Of a DNA stretch of 64,000 nucleotides, positions 42,269-51,616 are shown piece after piece. The notes below the pieces were generated by a model. That model was not told the origin of the DNA, did no database searches, and saw only the letters and a list, made by a program, of their open reading frames with translations. Within the stretch, counting starts at the first letter, position 1. Every line of letters begins with the position of its first letter. Position numbers and translations under genes: made by a program. This DNA is from Candidatus Aalborgicola danicus. Its GTDB lineage: Bacteria > Pseudomonadota > Gammaproteobacteria > Burkholderiales > Burkholderiaceae_C. The stretch is taken from positions 186,001 through 250,000 of the forward strand of contig JADJBC010000003.1 in the NCBI GenBank assembly GCA_016703945.1. Direction: 5' to 3'.

Positions 42269-45200
42269 TCAATGCACGCCGGCCAACAACGCCGCATTCC
42301 CCCCCGCCGCAGTCGTGTTGACCGTGATGGTCTGCTCGGCGCAGAAGCGGTACAGGTAGTGCGGGCCGCCGGCCTTGGGCCCGGTGCCGGACAGGCCTTC
42401 CCCACCAAACGGCTGCACCCCCACGACCGCGCCGATCATGTTGCGGTTGATGTACACGTTGCCGATGTGGGCAGCGTGCGCCAGTGCCTGGGCGCGGCTG
42501 TCGATGCGGGTCTGGATGCCTATGGTCAGGCCATAGCCCAGCGCGTTGACCTGGTTGATGACATCGGCCGGCTCGCCGCCCCAGCGCACCACCTGCAACA
42601 CCGGGCCGAAGATTTCGGCCTTGACGTCGGCAATGTTGGCCACCTCGAAGGCGTGCGGTGTGATCAGGTTTGCTACAGTTTTAGTAGCTGCTTGCGCAGG
42701 TTCTGCGGGGGCTAGCAGCACTTTTGACTCTTGCTTCAGGCGTTGGATGTGGCGGTAGATGTTGTCAAAAGCCTCAGTGTCAATGACCGGCCCGACGTCG
42801 GTGGCGATGTCTGAAGTGTCGCCCACCACCAGTTCTCTGGCAGCACCCTGCAACATCTCGATGACGCCATCGGCTATTGCTGCGTGCACGCACAACAGGC
42901 GCAGCGCGGAGCAGCGCTGGCCCGCCGAGCGGAAAGCACTTTGCACCACCGCGTCCACCACCTGTTCGGGCAGGGCGCTGGAATCTACCAGCATGGCGTT
43001 GATGCCCCCGGTCTCGGCGATCAGCGGGACGATCGGGCCGTCTTTGGCGGCCAAGGCGCGGTTGATGATCTTGGCCACTTGGGTGGAGCCGGTGAACACC
43101 ACACCGGCCACGCCGGGTTGCGCCACCAAGGCGGCACCCACGGTTTCACCGGCGCCGTGCATCAGCTGCAGGGCGTCAGTGGGCACACCGGCGGCATGTA
43201 ACAACTGCACGGCAACCAAAGCCACACCCGGTGTTTGTTCAGCGGGTTTGGCCAGCACGGTGTTGCCTGTGGCCAGCGCCGCCGCAACCTGGCCGGCAAA
43301 AATCGCCAGCGGGAAGTTCCACGGGCTGATGCACACCCACACGCCGCGTGCGGTGAGAGACAGGGTATTGGACTCGCCAGTCACGCCAAAGTTGTGGCCC
43401 GCCAGCGCGGCGGGCGCGCCGTGAACCTGTGGCATGGCCAGCGGCTGCATGATGCGCTGGGCTTCATCGGCGTAGTAACGCAGAAAGTCGACCGCTTCGC
43501 GCACCTCGCTGACGGCATCACCCCAGGTCTTGTGGGCTTCCTTGACCAAAAGCGCGCAGAACATCGGGGTCTGCTCCAGCATGGTGTCAGCCGCGCGGCG
43601 CAGGATGGCGGCGCGCTCGGCTACCGGCGTCTGGCTCCAGGCCTTCTGGCTGGCCGCGCAGGCTGCAAAGGCGCTGGCCGTGTTACGGGTGTCGAACTCG
43701 ACAACTACGGGCACCGGTGTACTGGCCAGCGCGGACAGCAAGGGCTCGCGCATGCTGGGTACGGTCAAATCCAACCCGGTGCTGTTCTTGCGGGCTCCGG
43801 GATGGATGCCAAACAGGTCCGGAGGCAATGGTAGTGACGGGTGGGGCTCCAGACGCAGGGGAGACGTCAACAGGTCTTGCATGTCCACCGTGGGGTCGGC
43901 CATCTGGTGCACAAAAGACGAATTGGCGCCGTTCTCCAGCAGACGGCGCACCAGGTAGGCCAGCAGGTCGCGGTGCGCACCGACCGGCGCGTACACGCGG
44001 CACGCCACCAAGGGGTTTTTCAGCACCTCGCGGTACACGCCCTCGCCCATGCCGTGCAGGCGCTGCAGCTCAAAGGGCGCGCCGGTGCGCGCGGCCATTT
44101 GCAGGATGGCGGCGATGGTGGCGGCGTTGTGGGTGGCGAACTGCGGGTAGATGGCGTCCGGCACGTCCAGCAGCGCGCGGGCGCAGGACAGGTAGGACAC
44201 GTCCGTGTGGTGCTTGTGGGTGAACACAGGGTAATGCGGCAGACCGTACTCCTGGGCACGCTTGATCTCGGCGTCCCAATACGCACCCTTGACCAGACGG
44301 CACATCAGGCGCACCTGGTAGCGTCGGGCCAGCGCGGTGACGAAATCAATGAGTTCCAGCGAGCGCGTCTGGTAGGTCTGCATGGCCATACCAAAGCCGC
44401 GCCACTGCGGGCAGTGTTGCCGCCACTTTGGCAATCAGTGCCTCCAGCACTTCCAGCGTCAGCTCCTGGCGCTCGACCTCTTCCGCGTCAATGGTCAGGT
44501 TGATGTTGGCCCTTGCCGCCCGCTCGCACAGGCTCCAGACGCGGGGCACCAGTTCCGCCAAAACGCGGTGGCTTTGTGCGTCTTCAAAACGTGGGTGCAG
44601 GGCGCTTAGCTTGATAGAGATACCATCATTTTGTTCGATAGCCCCCGTCTTGCTTGCGTGAGCAGCTATTGATTCAATAGCATCTGTGTAGCTCTTCAAG
44701 TAACGTTGGGCGTCCGCATCGGTGCGGGCGCCCTCTCCCAGCATGTCGTAGGAGTATCTGAGCGTATTCGACTTCTTGCGTGCTGCGTCCGCCTCGTGCT
44801 GCGCCTCCTTCATGGTCTGGCCCAGCACAAACTGGCGTCCCAGCAACTGCACAGCGCGCAAGGTGGCGGCCACGACGGTCTTGGCCCCCAGCTTGGCCAT
44901 CAAGCCGGGTTCAGCCTTCGGTCCCGCGCCGGTTTGGGGATCGGGCAGGAAGTGTTTGGACATGGCAATCGCGGTGCTGGACAGGCGCGACAACACCTTG
45001 TCGCCGCTGCCATCAAAGTCGGCGCGGCCCAGTTGGTCGGCGGTCAATGCAATGGCGGTCTCGGCATCGGGCACGCGCAACAGCGCCTCGGCCAGGCGCA
45101 TCAGGGCCAAACCTTCGGCGCTGGAGATCGGGTATTCCTTGAGCAGGCTCTCCATGGCCCAAAACGGCGGCGGGTTGTCGCGCACGGACTGCACCCAGGG

Positions 45201-45317
45201 CGTGGCGGCACGAGCGGCTGCGGCCCAGTCCAACGACTGGCTGATGCTTTGCAGATGGCGGGCCACCACTTCGGCCTCGGGACGGTAGGGGAAAGGCAGG
45301 CGTTGGGCGACGGGCAT
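42269..45317 (-). CDS. putA: Bifunctional proline dehydrogenase / P5C dehydrogenase PutA (one frame break)
   Basis: The start is ATG 45317 (GGAG 6 bases upstream). The frame changes near 44409-44411, where CCC (minus strand) in place of CC ends the first frame at AATLPAVARL; removing one C gives AATLPQWRGFGMAMQTYQTRSLELIDF. Corrected, it is about 1,015 residues, the length of short PutA without the DNA-binding or C-terminal extra domain. The proline dehydrogenase part has KLSALHPRFEDAQS, LTIDAEEVERQEL and MCRLVKGAYWDAEIKRAQ. The P5C dehydrogenase part has CISPWNFPLAIFAGQ, VAQPGVAGVVFTGSTQVA, IAETGGINAML and AFRSAGQRCSALRL (catalytic Cys). It oxidises proline to glutamate. A divergent Lrp-type regulator lies across a region rich in inverted repeats. 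Confidence 0.92.
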
Positions 45318-45490
45318 GGTGGTCTCCGGTTTCTTCTTTTCGGGTTTGTTGGGCAAACTAAAGTCGAACAGCGCTTCAGTTGACTAAGTCGCTATGGTCT
45401 TTGAATTTGTGGTGAATTTCTCACTAAAATTTTGCCTTTCGCTGGTTGTTTGTTTCATGATGCATCGCTTACGAGTTGGGGTTGTGCCTG

Positions 45491-45564
45491 CCAAGGTGGG
45501 CAAAGCCGGGGGCCTCATCAGTCCTGCTGGCCAGCAAATCGGCCCCCGGCCTTGCCCACCTTGG
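45491..45564. repeat. Long inverted repeat A in the putA-lrp intergenic region
   Basis: Arms 45491-45514 and 45541-45564 (24 bases each, CCAAGGTGGGCAAAGCCGGG... and its complement) differ at one position. The loop is 26 bases. It would form a stable hairpin in DNA or RNA. No coding frame explains it. Confidence 0.9.
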
Positions 45565-45660
45565 CGAGAACAGGCGCAATGGATACGCCGGCACCAAATG
45601 CAGATACCAACGGGATGAATACACCTTTGACTCCGCTACCGAACGCCTATCTATCCGCCA

Positions 45661-45738
45661 CAGAGGTTTGGGTAGGGCTGACCGCCGATTTCTGCGCGTT
45701 TCGGCAGCATGAGGCGGTCAGCCCTACCCAAACCTCTG
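45661..45738. repeat. Long inverted repeat B in the putA-lrp intergenic region
   Basis: Arms 45661-45686 and 45713-45738 (26 bases each, CAGAGGTTTGGGTAGGGCTG... and its complement) are an exact match. The loop is also 26 bases, as in repeat A, though the sequences differ. It ends 40 bases before the lrp start codon and upstream of its ribosome site. The shared size suggests a repeat family with conserved geometry, or a regulatory pair. Confidence 0.92.
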
Positions 45739-45778
45739 CTCCACATAAGACAGCGTGAAACACGGGAGGACCCAGAAC

Positions 45779-46255
45779 ATGACCAGCACCCCAACAGACC
45801 TGGACCGCATAGACCTCAAAATCCTCAAGTGCCTGCAGGCAGACGGCCGAATCTCCAACCTGAAATTGGCTGAAGCCGTGGCTCTTTCCCCCACCGCCGT
45901 GCTGGCCAGGGTGCAACGCCTCACCAAAGACGGCTACATCCTGGGTTATGAAGCCCGCCTGAACCCGCTCAAGCTTGGCGCCGGCATGATGGTATTTGTC
46001 GAAGTGTTGCTGGACCGCACCACCCCCAACGTATTCGAAGCCTTCAAAGCCGCTGTGCAAGTGCGCGGCGAAATCATGGAGTGCCACATGGTGGCCGGTG
46101 GTTTTGACTACCTGCTCAAGACCCGCATGGCCGACATGGCGGCCTACCGGGACTTTGCCGGCACCGTGTTGTGGCAACTGCCCGGGGTGCGCGAAACCCG
46201 CACCTACCCGGTGATGGAAGAAGTCAAAAACACGACCCAGTTGACGCTGGGTTAG
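45779..46255 (+). CDS. Lrp/AsnC-family regulator, likely of putA
   Basis: 158 residues from ATG 45779, with GGAGGA 8 bases upstream. The N-terminal HTH (LDRIDLKILKCLQADGRISNLKLAEAVALSPTAVLARVQRL) and the C-terminal RAM effector domain (GFDYLLKTRMADMAAYRDF, LPGVRETRTYPVMEEVK) are complete and of normal length. Lrp-type regulators next to putA (PutR) activate it in response to proline in many proteobacteria, so the divergent arrangement suggests that job here. The two long inverted repeats in the shared promoter region are candidate sites or structural elements. Confidence 0.93.
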   Translation: MTSTPTDLDRIDLKILKCLQADGRISNLKLAEAVALSPTAVLARVQRLTKDGYILGYEARLNPLKLGAGMMVFVEVLLDRTTPNVFEAFKAAVQVRGEIMECHMVAGGFDYLLKTRMADMAAYRDFAGTVLWQLPGVRETRTYPVMEEVKNTTQLTLG

Positions 46256-46421
46256 CGTCGCAAGGTATGTATCAGCCCTGTTACATTGACCGTGACTGCG
46301 GCCAAAACCGGTGCCTATAATGCCCTCGAAGGAAGGCCGACCCAGCCCGTTGCAGGGTCCGGTGCTTCAAATTCCAGACGCACCCGTTTACGATTTGTTC
46401 CTTTTTGCGGACCCACATCCT

Positions 46422-47069
46422 ATGCGCCACGCAGTCATCGTTTTGCTAGCCGGTATGGCCATGTGTGGTGCCGTTGCGGCCCAGGGTTTCAAGTTCTCCA
46501 ACGACGAGTCCAACAATCAGGCGCAAGAGGCCGACCGGCAGGCAAAGGTGCAGTCCCTGCTGGCCAGCCCATGCCGGGCAAGGATCAAGAACCAGAAAAT
46601 CATGGTGTTGATCGGTGAGAACAGCAATGGAATGGTCCAGGCGGCGCAGTCCAGCTACAGCGGTCACTTCGACGCCCTCAATGCGCGTTTGCAGGGCCTG
46701 GGGCTCAAGACCTATACCCAGGCGCAAATCAAGGCCCAGATTGCGCAGGCCGAAATTGACGCCTACTTCAAGAACAACCCCGACGCGGCCCTGAGCGCGT
46801 CCAAACGACTGTCGGCCCAATACATTCTGCGCGGACTCATCACCAGCGAAACCGGTTACAACACCGTCGCGCGCGTCAACCAGGTCACGATTCGCATGAA
46901 CTTCACGCTGACCGATGCCAACGGACGGGTGCTGTCCCAAACCCAGGCCGAGAATGCCAGTTATTCAGGCGCTGACACATCCGGCATGGCGTTGACGCTG
47001 ATCGGCGAAAAAGCGGACGAAGTGGTTGCGCAGTTGTACAGTGACTACTGCCGGGCGGCCGGTTCCTAG
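46422..47069 (+). CDS. Exported protein of unknown function, partner of CsgG-like gene
   Basis: The start ATG 46422 is chosen for the signal peptide (VIVLLAGMAMCGAVAAQG); the ribosome site is weak. 215 residues. The mature protein has one alpha/beta domain with IKNQKIMVLIGENSNG, YFKNNPDAALSASKRLSAQYILRGLITSE and MNFTLTDANGRVLSQTQAENASY. This pattern, a strand-rich domain that queries or-like OM accessory proteins, is similar to LpoB/CsgG-type envelope proteins, but I would not name a family. It is followed 65 bases later by a CsgG-like gene and then the Ser/Thr kinase, all in the same direction. Confidence 0.7.
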   Translation: MRHAVIVLLAGMAMCGAVAAQGFKFSNDESNNQAQEADRQAKVQSLLASPCRARIKNQKIMVLIGENSNGMVQAAQSSYSGHFDALNARLQGLGLKTYTQAQIKAQIAQAEIDAYFKNNPDAALSASKRLSAQYILRGLITSETGYNTVARVNQVTIRMNFTLTDANGRVLSQTQAENASYSGADTSGMALTLIGEKADEVVAQLYSDYCRAAGS

Positions 47070-47134
47070 TTCCTGCGGGGTGCGGGCCTGTTGATACCAA
47101 GGCCGGATTCAATAATTTTTTTGGAGAAAAAGTG

Positions 47135-47956
47135 ATGAGCCAATCGTTCAAAACATTCAAGGCGGGCGCAATCTGTGCACTGCTGGCACTTGCCGCAGCA
47201 GGTGCTGCCGTTCAGGCGCAGCCCAGTTTCGGCAATCCCTCGCCGACGGCTGGCAGCTCCACATCCGACAAAGCCAACTCCGCAGCCGACGCAGCCGCCT
47301 ACCAAGAGGTGGAATACACCAACAAGAACAAACGCGGGCCGGCACTGATCGTCATTCCCGGCGAGATCAAGAGCAACAACGCCAGCTTCACGCAGCGCTT
47401 CCTGCCCAACAATATTGCAGACTTTGCCGAGCTAGAGCTGTCGCAGGCCAACTTCCCGGTGCTGGAGCGCACCAACCTGGGCCCCCTAGTGAACGAGATT
47501 TCGCTCGCCTACAACCTGGGTGACCCTCAAGCCGCCCGCAAAACCATGCAAATGGGCAAGCTGAAAACCACCAAGTGGATTCTCAAGTTCGACATCCTGA
47601 AAGCCGAACAGATTGCCGAAAACAAGAAGGGCTTTGACGGACGCGCCGTGGGCAGTCTGTTGTCCATTTTTGGTGGCGGCAGCATGGCGGGTTCTGCCGC
47701 TGGCACGGTCGCAGGATCAGTCCAGACCGGCGACGCCACCGGTGTTTGGCTAATCGGCATGCGTTACAAGATCATGGATGCCAACACCACCGAGCAGGTG
47801 GCCCAGGGTTACAAGGACCTGAAGATGGAAGTGGGCGCCACCTCAACCAGCGTGATGGGGGTGTCTGAGTCAGCCAAGGGTGGCGTGGGCCTGGACACCA
47901 TGGTGCAACGCCTGGTGCAGACCCTGGTCTGGGACATTGACTCCAAACACAAATGA
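47135..47956 (+). CDS. CsgG/HfaB-like exported protein
   Basis: 273 residues from ATG 47135 (GGAG 8 bases upstream; a GTG precedes it). A signal peptide (ALLALAAAGAAVQAQ) has no lipobox cysteine, unlike true CsgG. The domain is CsgG-like: ALIVIPGEIKSN, ELSQANFPVLERTNLGPLVNEISLAYNLGDPQAARK, KTTKWILKFDILKAEQI, GVWLIGMRYKIMDANTTEQVAQGY and MVQRLVQTLVWDID. CsgG forms the curli secretion pore; more distant relatives are periplasmic envelope-biogenesis factors. No curli genes are nearby. Its stop overlaps the kinase start (ATGA), so kinase and this protein are co-translated. Confidence 0.78.
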   Translation: MSQSFKTFKAGAICALLALAAAGAAVQAQPSFGNPSPTAGSSTSDKANSAADAAAYQEVEYTNKNKRGPALIVIPGEIKSNNASFTQRFLPNNIADFAELELSQANFPVLERTNLGPLVNEISLAYNLGDPQAARKTMQMGKLKTTKWILKFDILKAEQIAENKKGFDGRAVGSLLSIFGGGSMAGSAAGTVAGSVQTGDATGVWLIGMRYKIMDANTTEQVAQGYKDLKMEVGATSTSVMGVSESAKGGVGLDTMVQRLVQTLVWDIDSKHK

Positions 47957-50388
47957 CCGCCTTCACTCGCCTGGGCAAATACGCCATTCGCCGCGAGCTC
48001 GGCAAGGGCGCCATGGGTGTTGTGTACGAGGGTTTTGATCCGCTCATCGAGCGCACGGTAGCGATCAAGACAATCTTGCCGCAGCAGCTCAGCAGCGAAG
48101 AATCCAGCCATGTGCTGGCACGTTTCAAACGCGAGGCACAGGCGGCCGGCCGCCTGAACCACCCTGGCATCGTGGCGGTCTACGATTACGGCGAGGAGAT
48201 CGCCGACGAAGACCACACCATGGTGGCGGGCGAGGGTGCCAGCCAGGCACGCCAGCGTGTGGCCTATATCGCCATGGAGTTTGTCAAAGGCCGTGAGTTG
48301 CGTGACTTCTTTGAAGCCAACGAGCGTTTTGCACTGAAAGACGTGGAACGCCTGATGGGCGAAATTCTGGATGCCCTGGCCCACGCCCACGCCCACGGCG
48401 TGGTGCACCGCGACATGAAGCCCGCCAATTTGATTGTGCTGGCGGACGGCAAAGTCAAGGTAGCCGATTTTGGTATTGCGCGCGTCGAAAAATCCGAGCT
48501 GACCCAGGTGGGCACCGTCATGGGCACACCCGCCTATATGTCGCCCGAACAATTCATGGGGCAACCGGTGGACGGGCGCACCGACATTTTTTCCTGCGGC
48601 GTGATCTTGTACCAGTTCCTCACGGGCGAAAAACCGTTCACTGGCAATTCAACCACCATCATGTACAAGGTGTTGCATGAGGAGCCCCTGGCACCCTCGC
48701 TGCTGAATGTGGCGCTGCCTGCCGCGTTCGATGCGGTGGTGAAAAAGGCCATGGCCAAGAACCCGGATGAGCGTTACCAGACGGCACAGGAATTTGCGCA
48801 GGCCATCAAAACGACTTTGAGCGCCGCGCCAAGCGCCGCACCGTCTGTGGACCCCGACCGTACCGAACTCAGCATTGCCCCGGTGGCGCCTACCGCCGCT
48901 GTGGCGCGACCTGCACCGGCAGCCCCAAGCGTGACGTCCAAGGCGAACCCGCCACCCGCACCCGCTGCGGCGACGGACTCACCGGCGGCAGCCACTTCCA
49001 CTGAGAAGAAAAACAAATCCAGCGTCGCGCTGATTGCCGCTGTTGTGGCGGGCTTTGCTGTGGTTGGTATTGGCGGATATGTGGCCTTGCGCGGTGACAG
49101 CGGTGGCGGCGCGTCTTCTGTGGCACAAGCCCCTTCCACCCCCGTTGCCTCAAGCGCTGCGACGCCTGCGACTCCCGTGGTGGCGCCCCCGGCGGAGCCG
49201 GCTCTGGAGCCCGGCACCATGGTCATCAGTGCGCTGGGCCTGGTGGACCCCAAAGACGCACGTTTTAATGGCGACGCCAACGCCGCACGCACGGAATCGC
49301 GCGCGGACGCCATGCGCCAATTGGTCGAGAAAGCCGTGGCGCTGTATGTGCAAAAAGACTCCCTGAACAAAAACTATGCGGTGCTGGACCGCAAGTTGTT
49401 GTCGCAACCCGGTGCCTTCATCAAAACCGTCATGCAGGAAGGTGCAACCGCCACCAGTCAGGACGGCTTGATCGAGACTGAGGCCCGTGCCGTGGTACGG
49501 GTGCGTGACGTGCAGAAGTCGCTGAACCAGTTGTCCAAGGAAGAACGCATCGAGTTCATCCGCAACAATGGGGACCCCAAGGTGTCCGTGCTGATGGCCA
49601 TTCGCAATGCCGACACAACACAAGCCTTGCCACCCGAGCGTTCCATGCTGGCGGAAAATGTGCTCAAGGAACGGATCAAGTCCTTTGGTTTCAGGGTCTG
49701 GTCAGCGACTGGTGAAGTGCCAGCTGCAGCCAAAATACAGGGTCCCGATTTCCAGATCGAAGGCGAGGTCAAGGTCAAGGTGTTGTCTGCCAAACTGCCG
49801 GCCTCCGGCCTGACCATTACCAAGACGGCACTCACGTCCTGGACCGTCAAGGCCATCGACAAGGCCAGTGGCGAAGAGGTCTATCTCAACACGGTGCATC
49901 CGGCCGGCAAGAGCTGGGCCAGTGAAGACTTGGCGTTGGCCGAAATTGGGAAGATGGTGGGTGATGAGTTCTCCAAGAATTTTTTCCTGGACCATTTCAA
50001 CGTCAGCGCACAAAAGGTCAACTTGAACATCGCGGGGTTGCCCGACGCCGAAAGCGCCAAGCTGGTATTGCGTGAATTGCGTGGTTTTCGCCAGGTGCTC
50101 GACGCCCAGCCCGCTGCTGACAACGGCAAGTACCAGTTGCAACTGCCCGATGGAAATGCCAGTGATTTGATCAATGACGGCGTGCTGAAACCCCTCAATG
50201 CCAAACTCGGGCAGGATTGTTTTGCGCTGGCGGGCGCCAGTGGCTCGGATGTGAACGTCAGTTTCTCGGCCAGCTGTGCCGAGGCTGCGGTGCGTAGCAA
50301 GTTCACCAGCCAGCCTTTGGCCGGCCTGCAATCGGCGCCCGGAGCGCGAGGGAAGTTACTGGGCAAAGCCGCAAAGAACAGCACCTGA
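47953..50388 (+). CDS. Transmembrane PknB-type Ser/Thr protein kinase with large periplasmic domain
   Basis: 811 residues. The cytoplasmic kinase (about 8-280) is complete: GKGAMGVVYEG loop, catalytic Lys in VAIKTILP, HRDMKPANL, VADFGIARV and GTPAYMSPEQFMG activation-loop region. A Pro/Ala-rich linker with TSTEKKNKSS precedes one TM (about 357-377, VALIAAVVAGFAVVGIGGYVAL). The periplasmic part (about 410-811) begins with a LPP20/FlgT-like domain (ESRADAMRQLVEKAVALYVQKDSL) and continues with domains I cannot name (GPDFQIEGEVKVKVLSAKLP, LPDAESAKLVLRELRGF). No PASTA repeats are present. Coupling to the CsgG-like gene suggests envelope surveillance or control of an OM assembly. A cyclase-FHA gene lies convergent just downstream. 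Confidence 0.92.
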   Translation: MTAFTRLGKYAIRRELGKGAMGVVYEGFDPLIERTVAIKTILPQQLSSEESSHVLARFKREAQAAGRLNHPGIVAVYDYGEEIADEDHTMVAGEGASQARQRVAYIAMEFVKGRELRDFFEANERFALKDVERLMGEILDALAHAHAHGVVHRDMKPANLIVLADGKVKVADFGIARVEKSELTQVGTVMGTPAYMSPEQFMGQPVDGRTDIFSCGVILYQFLTGEKPFTGNSTTIMYKVLHEEPLAPSLLNVALPAAFDAVVKKAMAKNPDERYQTAQEFAQAIKTTLSAAPSAAPSVDPDRTELSIAPVAPTAAVARPAPAAPSVTSKANPPPAPAAATDSPAAATSTEKKNKSSVALIAAVVAGFAVVGIGGYVALRGDSGGGASSVAQAPSTPVASSAATPATPVVAPPAEPALEPGTMVISALGLVDPKDARFNGDANAARTESRADAMRQLVEKAVALYVQKDSLNKNYAVLDRKLLSQPGAFIKTVMQEGATATSQDGLIETEARAVVRVRDVQKSLNQLSKEERIEFIRNNGDPKVSVLMAIRNADTTQALPPERSMLAENVLKERIKSFGFRVWSATGEVPAAAKIQGPDFQIEGEVKVKVLSAKLPASGLTITKTALTSWTVKAIDKASGEEVYLNTVHPAGKSWASEDLALAEIGKMVGDEFSKNFFLDHFNVSAQKVNLNIAGLPDAESAKLVLRELRGFRQVLDAQPAADNGKYQLQLPDGNASDLINDGVLKPLNAKLGQDCFALAGASGSDVNVSFSASCAEAAVRSKFTSQPLAGLQSAPGARGKLLGKAAKNST

Positions 50389-50452
50389 AATATGGCGCCC
50401 GCGCTGGCCGCTGCGCGTACTGCGCGGCCCGGCGACTCTTGGTACCGCCCGA

Positions 50453-51406
50453 TCAGCCCCGCACGGTGAAGGTCACGGTCTCGGTGTCCGCCAGGTCCAC
50501 CGAGTGCCCAAATCCAATACGCCCGGTGCCGCGCAGCATCAGCTCTTCGCGCCGTAACACCACCTCGGGTTCATTGGGTATCGAAACAAAGGTGCCATTG
50601 GTGCTTTGGTCCACCAGAAAGAACTTGTCGCGGCGCCGTTCAATGCGGGCATGCTGGCGTGAGGCATTGCGGTCACTGATCACGATATTGCACTGCCCAT
50701 CACGCCCCAGCACCACGCTGCCATGGTCCAGCTCCCAGGACTGCGTGGCGTGTTCGAGCAAAAGGGTAACGGCTTTGACGTTGAGCGCGATCGACGATGT
50801 CGACATCGTCAGCTCCTCACCCCCCTGCCATATCACTTCGCTGACGTCGACATCATCGCCCTTGCCCTTGACCGACAGGGCGGCAATATTGCGGGTGGAC
50901 AAACGCAGCATGGGCGACAGGCAGGCCACCGTGGCGCCAGTGGTAATGATTTGCATGCCCTTGGCCAGCCCGGCCATACGGGCGGCGACATTGACGGTGT
51001 CACCAAACACGTCGTTGTTCTCTTCGATCACCGGACCAAAGTGAAAACCCACGCGCACACTGCGCTTGACTTTGGACACCATGGGCAATGCCATGATTTT
51101 GTGGTGGATATCGGTCGCGGCCAGGCAGCCGTTGTCGGCGCTGGGCAACACACACATGATCTCGTCGCCGATGGTCTTGATGACCCGGCCACCGTATTGC
51201 TTGACGACCAAGTCCATGGCGACCAGGCATTCATCGATCATCTGCTTGGCTTGGTCATCGCCAAAATTCTCGTAGAGCCGGGTGCTACCTACCACATCAG
51301 CAAACAACACCGCCAACTGGGACGTTGGCCGTGTAGACGTGGTCAGGTTCAAGCCACCAGGGACAGTCTCTCCCGTCGCGGATTTTGGTAGGTCGATGTT
51401 TGCCAT
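50453..51406 (-). CDS. Class III cyclase with C-terminal FHA domain
   Basis: 317 residues from ATG 51406; upstream frame to 51499 is not supported. A cyclase domain is N-terminal (about 25-215): LAVLFADVVGSTRLYENFGD, VIKTIGDEIMCVLP (metal Asp and adenine Lys) and FGDTVNVAARMAGLA (Asn, Arg). The C-terminal half (about 230-317) is an FHA domain (GSVVLGRDGQCNIVISDRNASRQHARIERRRDKF, STNGTFVSI). FHA domains bind phosphothreonine, so the enzyme could be recruited or regulated by the Ser/Thr kinase encoded convergently next door. No membrane segment is seen. It should be cytosolic. Confidence 0.9.
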   Translation of the reverse strand: MANIDLPKSATGETVPGGLNLTTSTRPTSQLAVLFADVVGSTRLYENFGDDQAKQMIDECLVAMDLVVKQYGGRVIKTIGDEIMCVLPSADNGCLAATDIHHKIMALPMVSKVKRSVRVGFHFGPVIEENNDVFGDTVNVAARMAGLAKGMQIITTGATVACLSPMLRLSTRNIAALSVKGKGDDVDVSEVIWQGGEELTMSTSSIALNVKAVTLLLEHATQSWELDHGSVVLGRDGQCNIVISDRNASRQHARIERRRDKFFLVDQSTNGTFVSIPNEPEVVLRREELMLRGTGRIGFGHSVDLADTETVTFTVRG

Positions 51407-51616
51407 AGCCCCAATGGATTTCAGCGCACTGCATGGCCCGTCACTGGGCGACAAGCGGAAGTACGCTGCTGTGGATTCTATACATGAGATCAAAGCCATC
51501 CGGAATGGCCCCGTCAGAGCTTTTCACATCTGGCAGCACGGCAGGTCTTGTAAGTCTTCTGGTGATCCCCACATCCTAGAATCACGCTTTCCTTTTACTT
51601 CACTCACGAGGGCCGT

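Noticed and set aside
50389..50452. Terminator between the Ser/Thr kinase and the convergent cyclase
   Set aside because: GGCCGC/GCGGCC can pair, but the loop is long, several alternative folds exist and there is no T-run.
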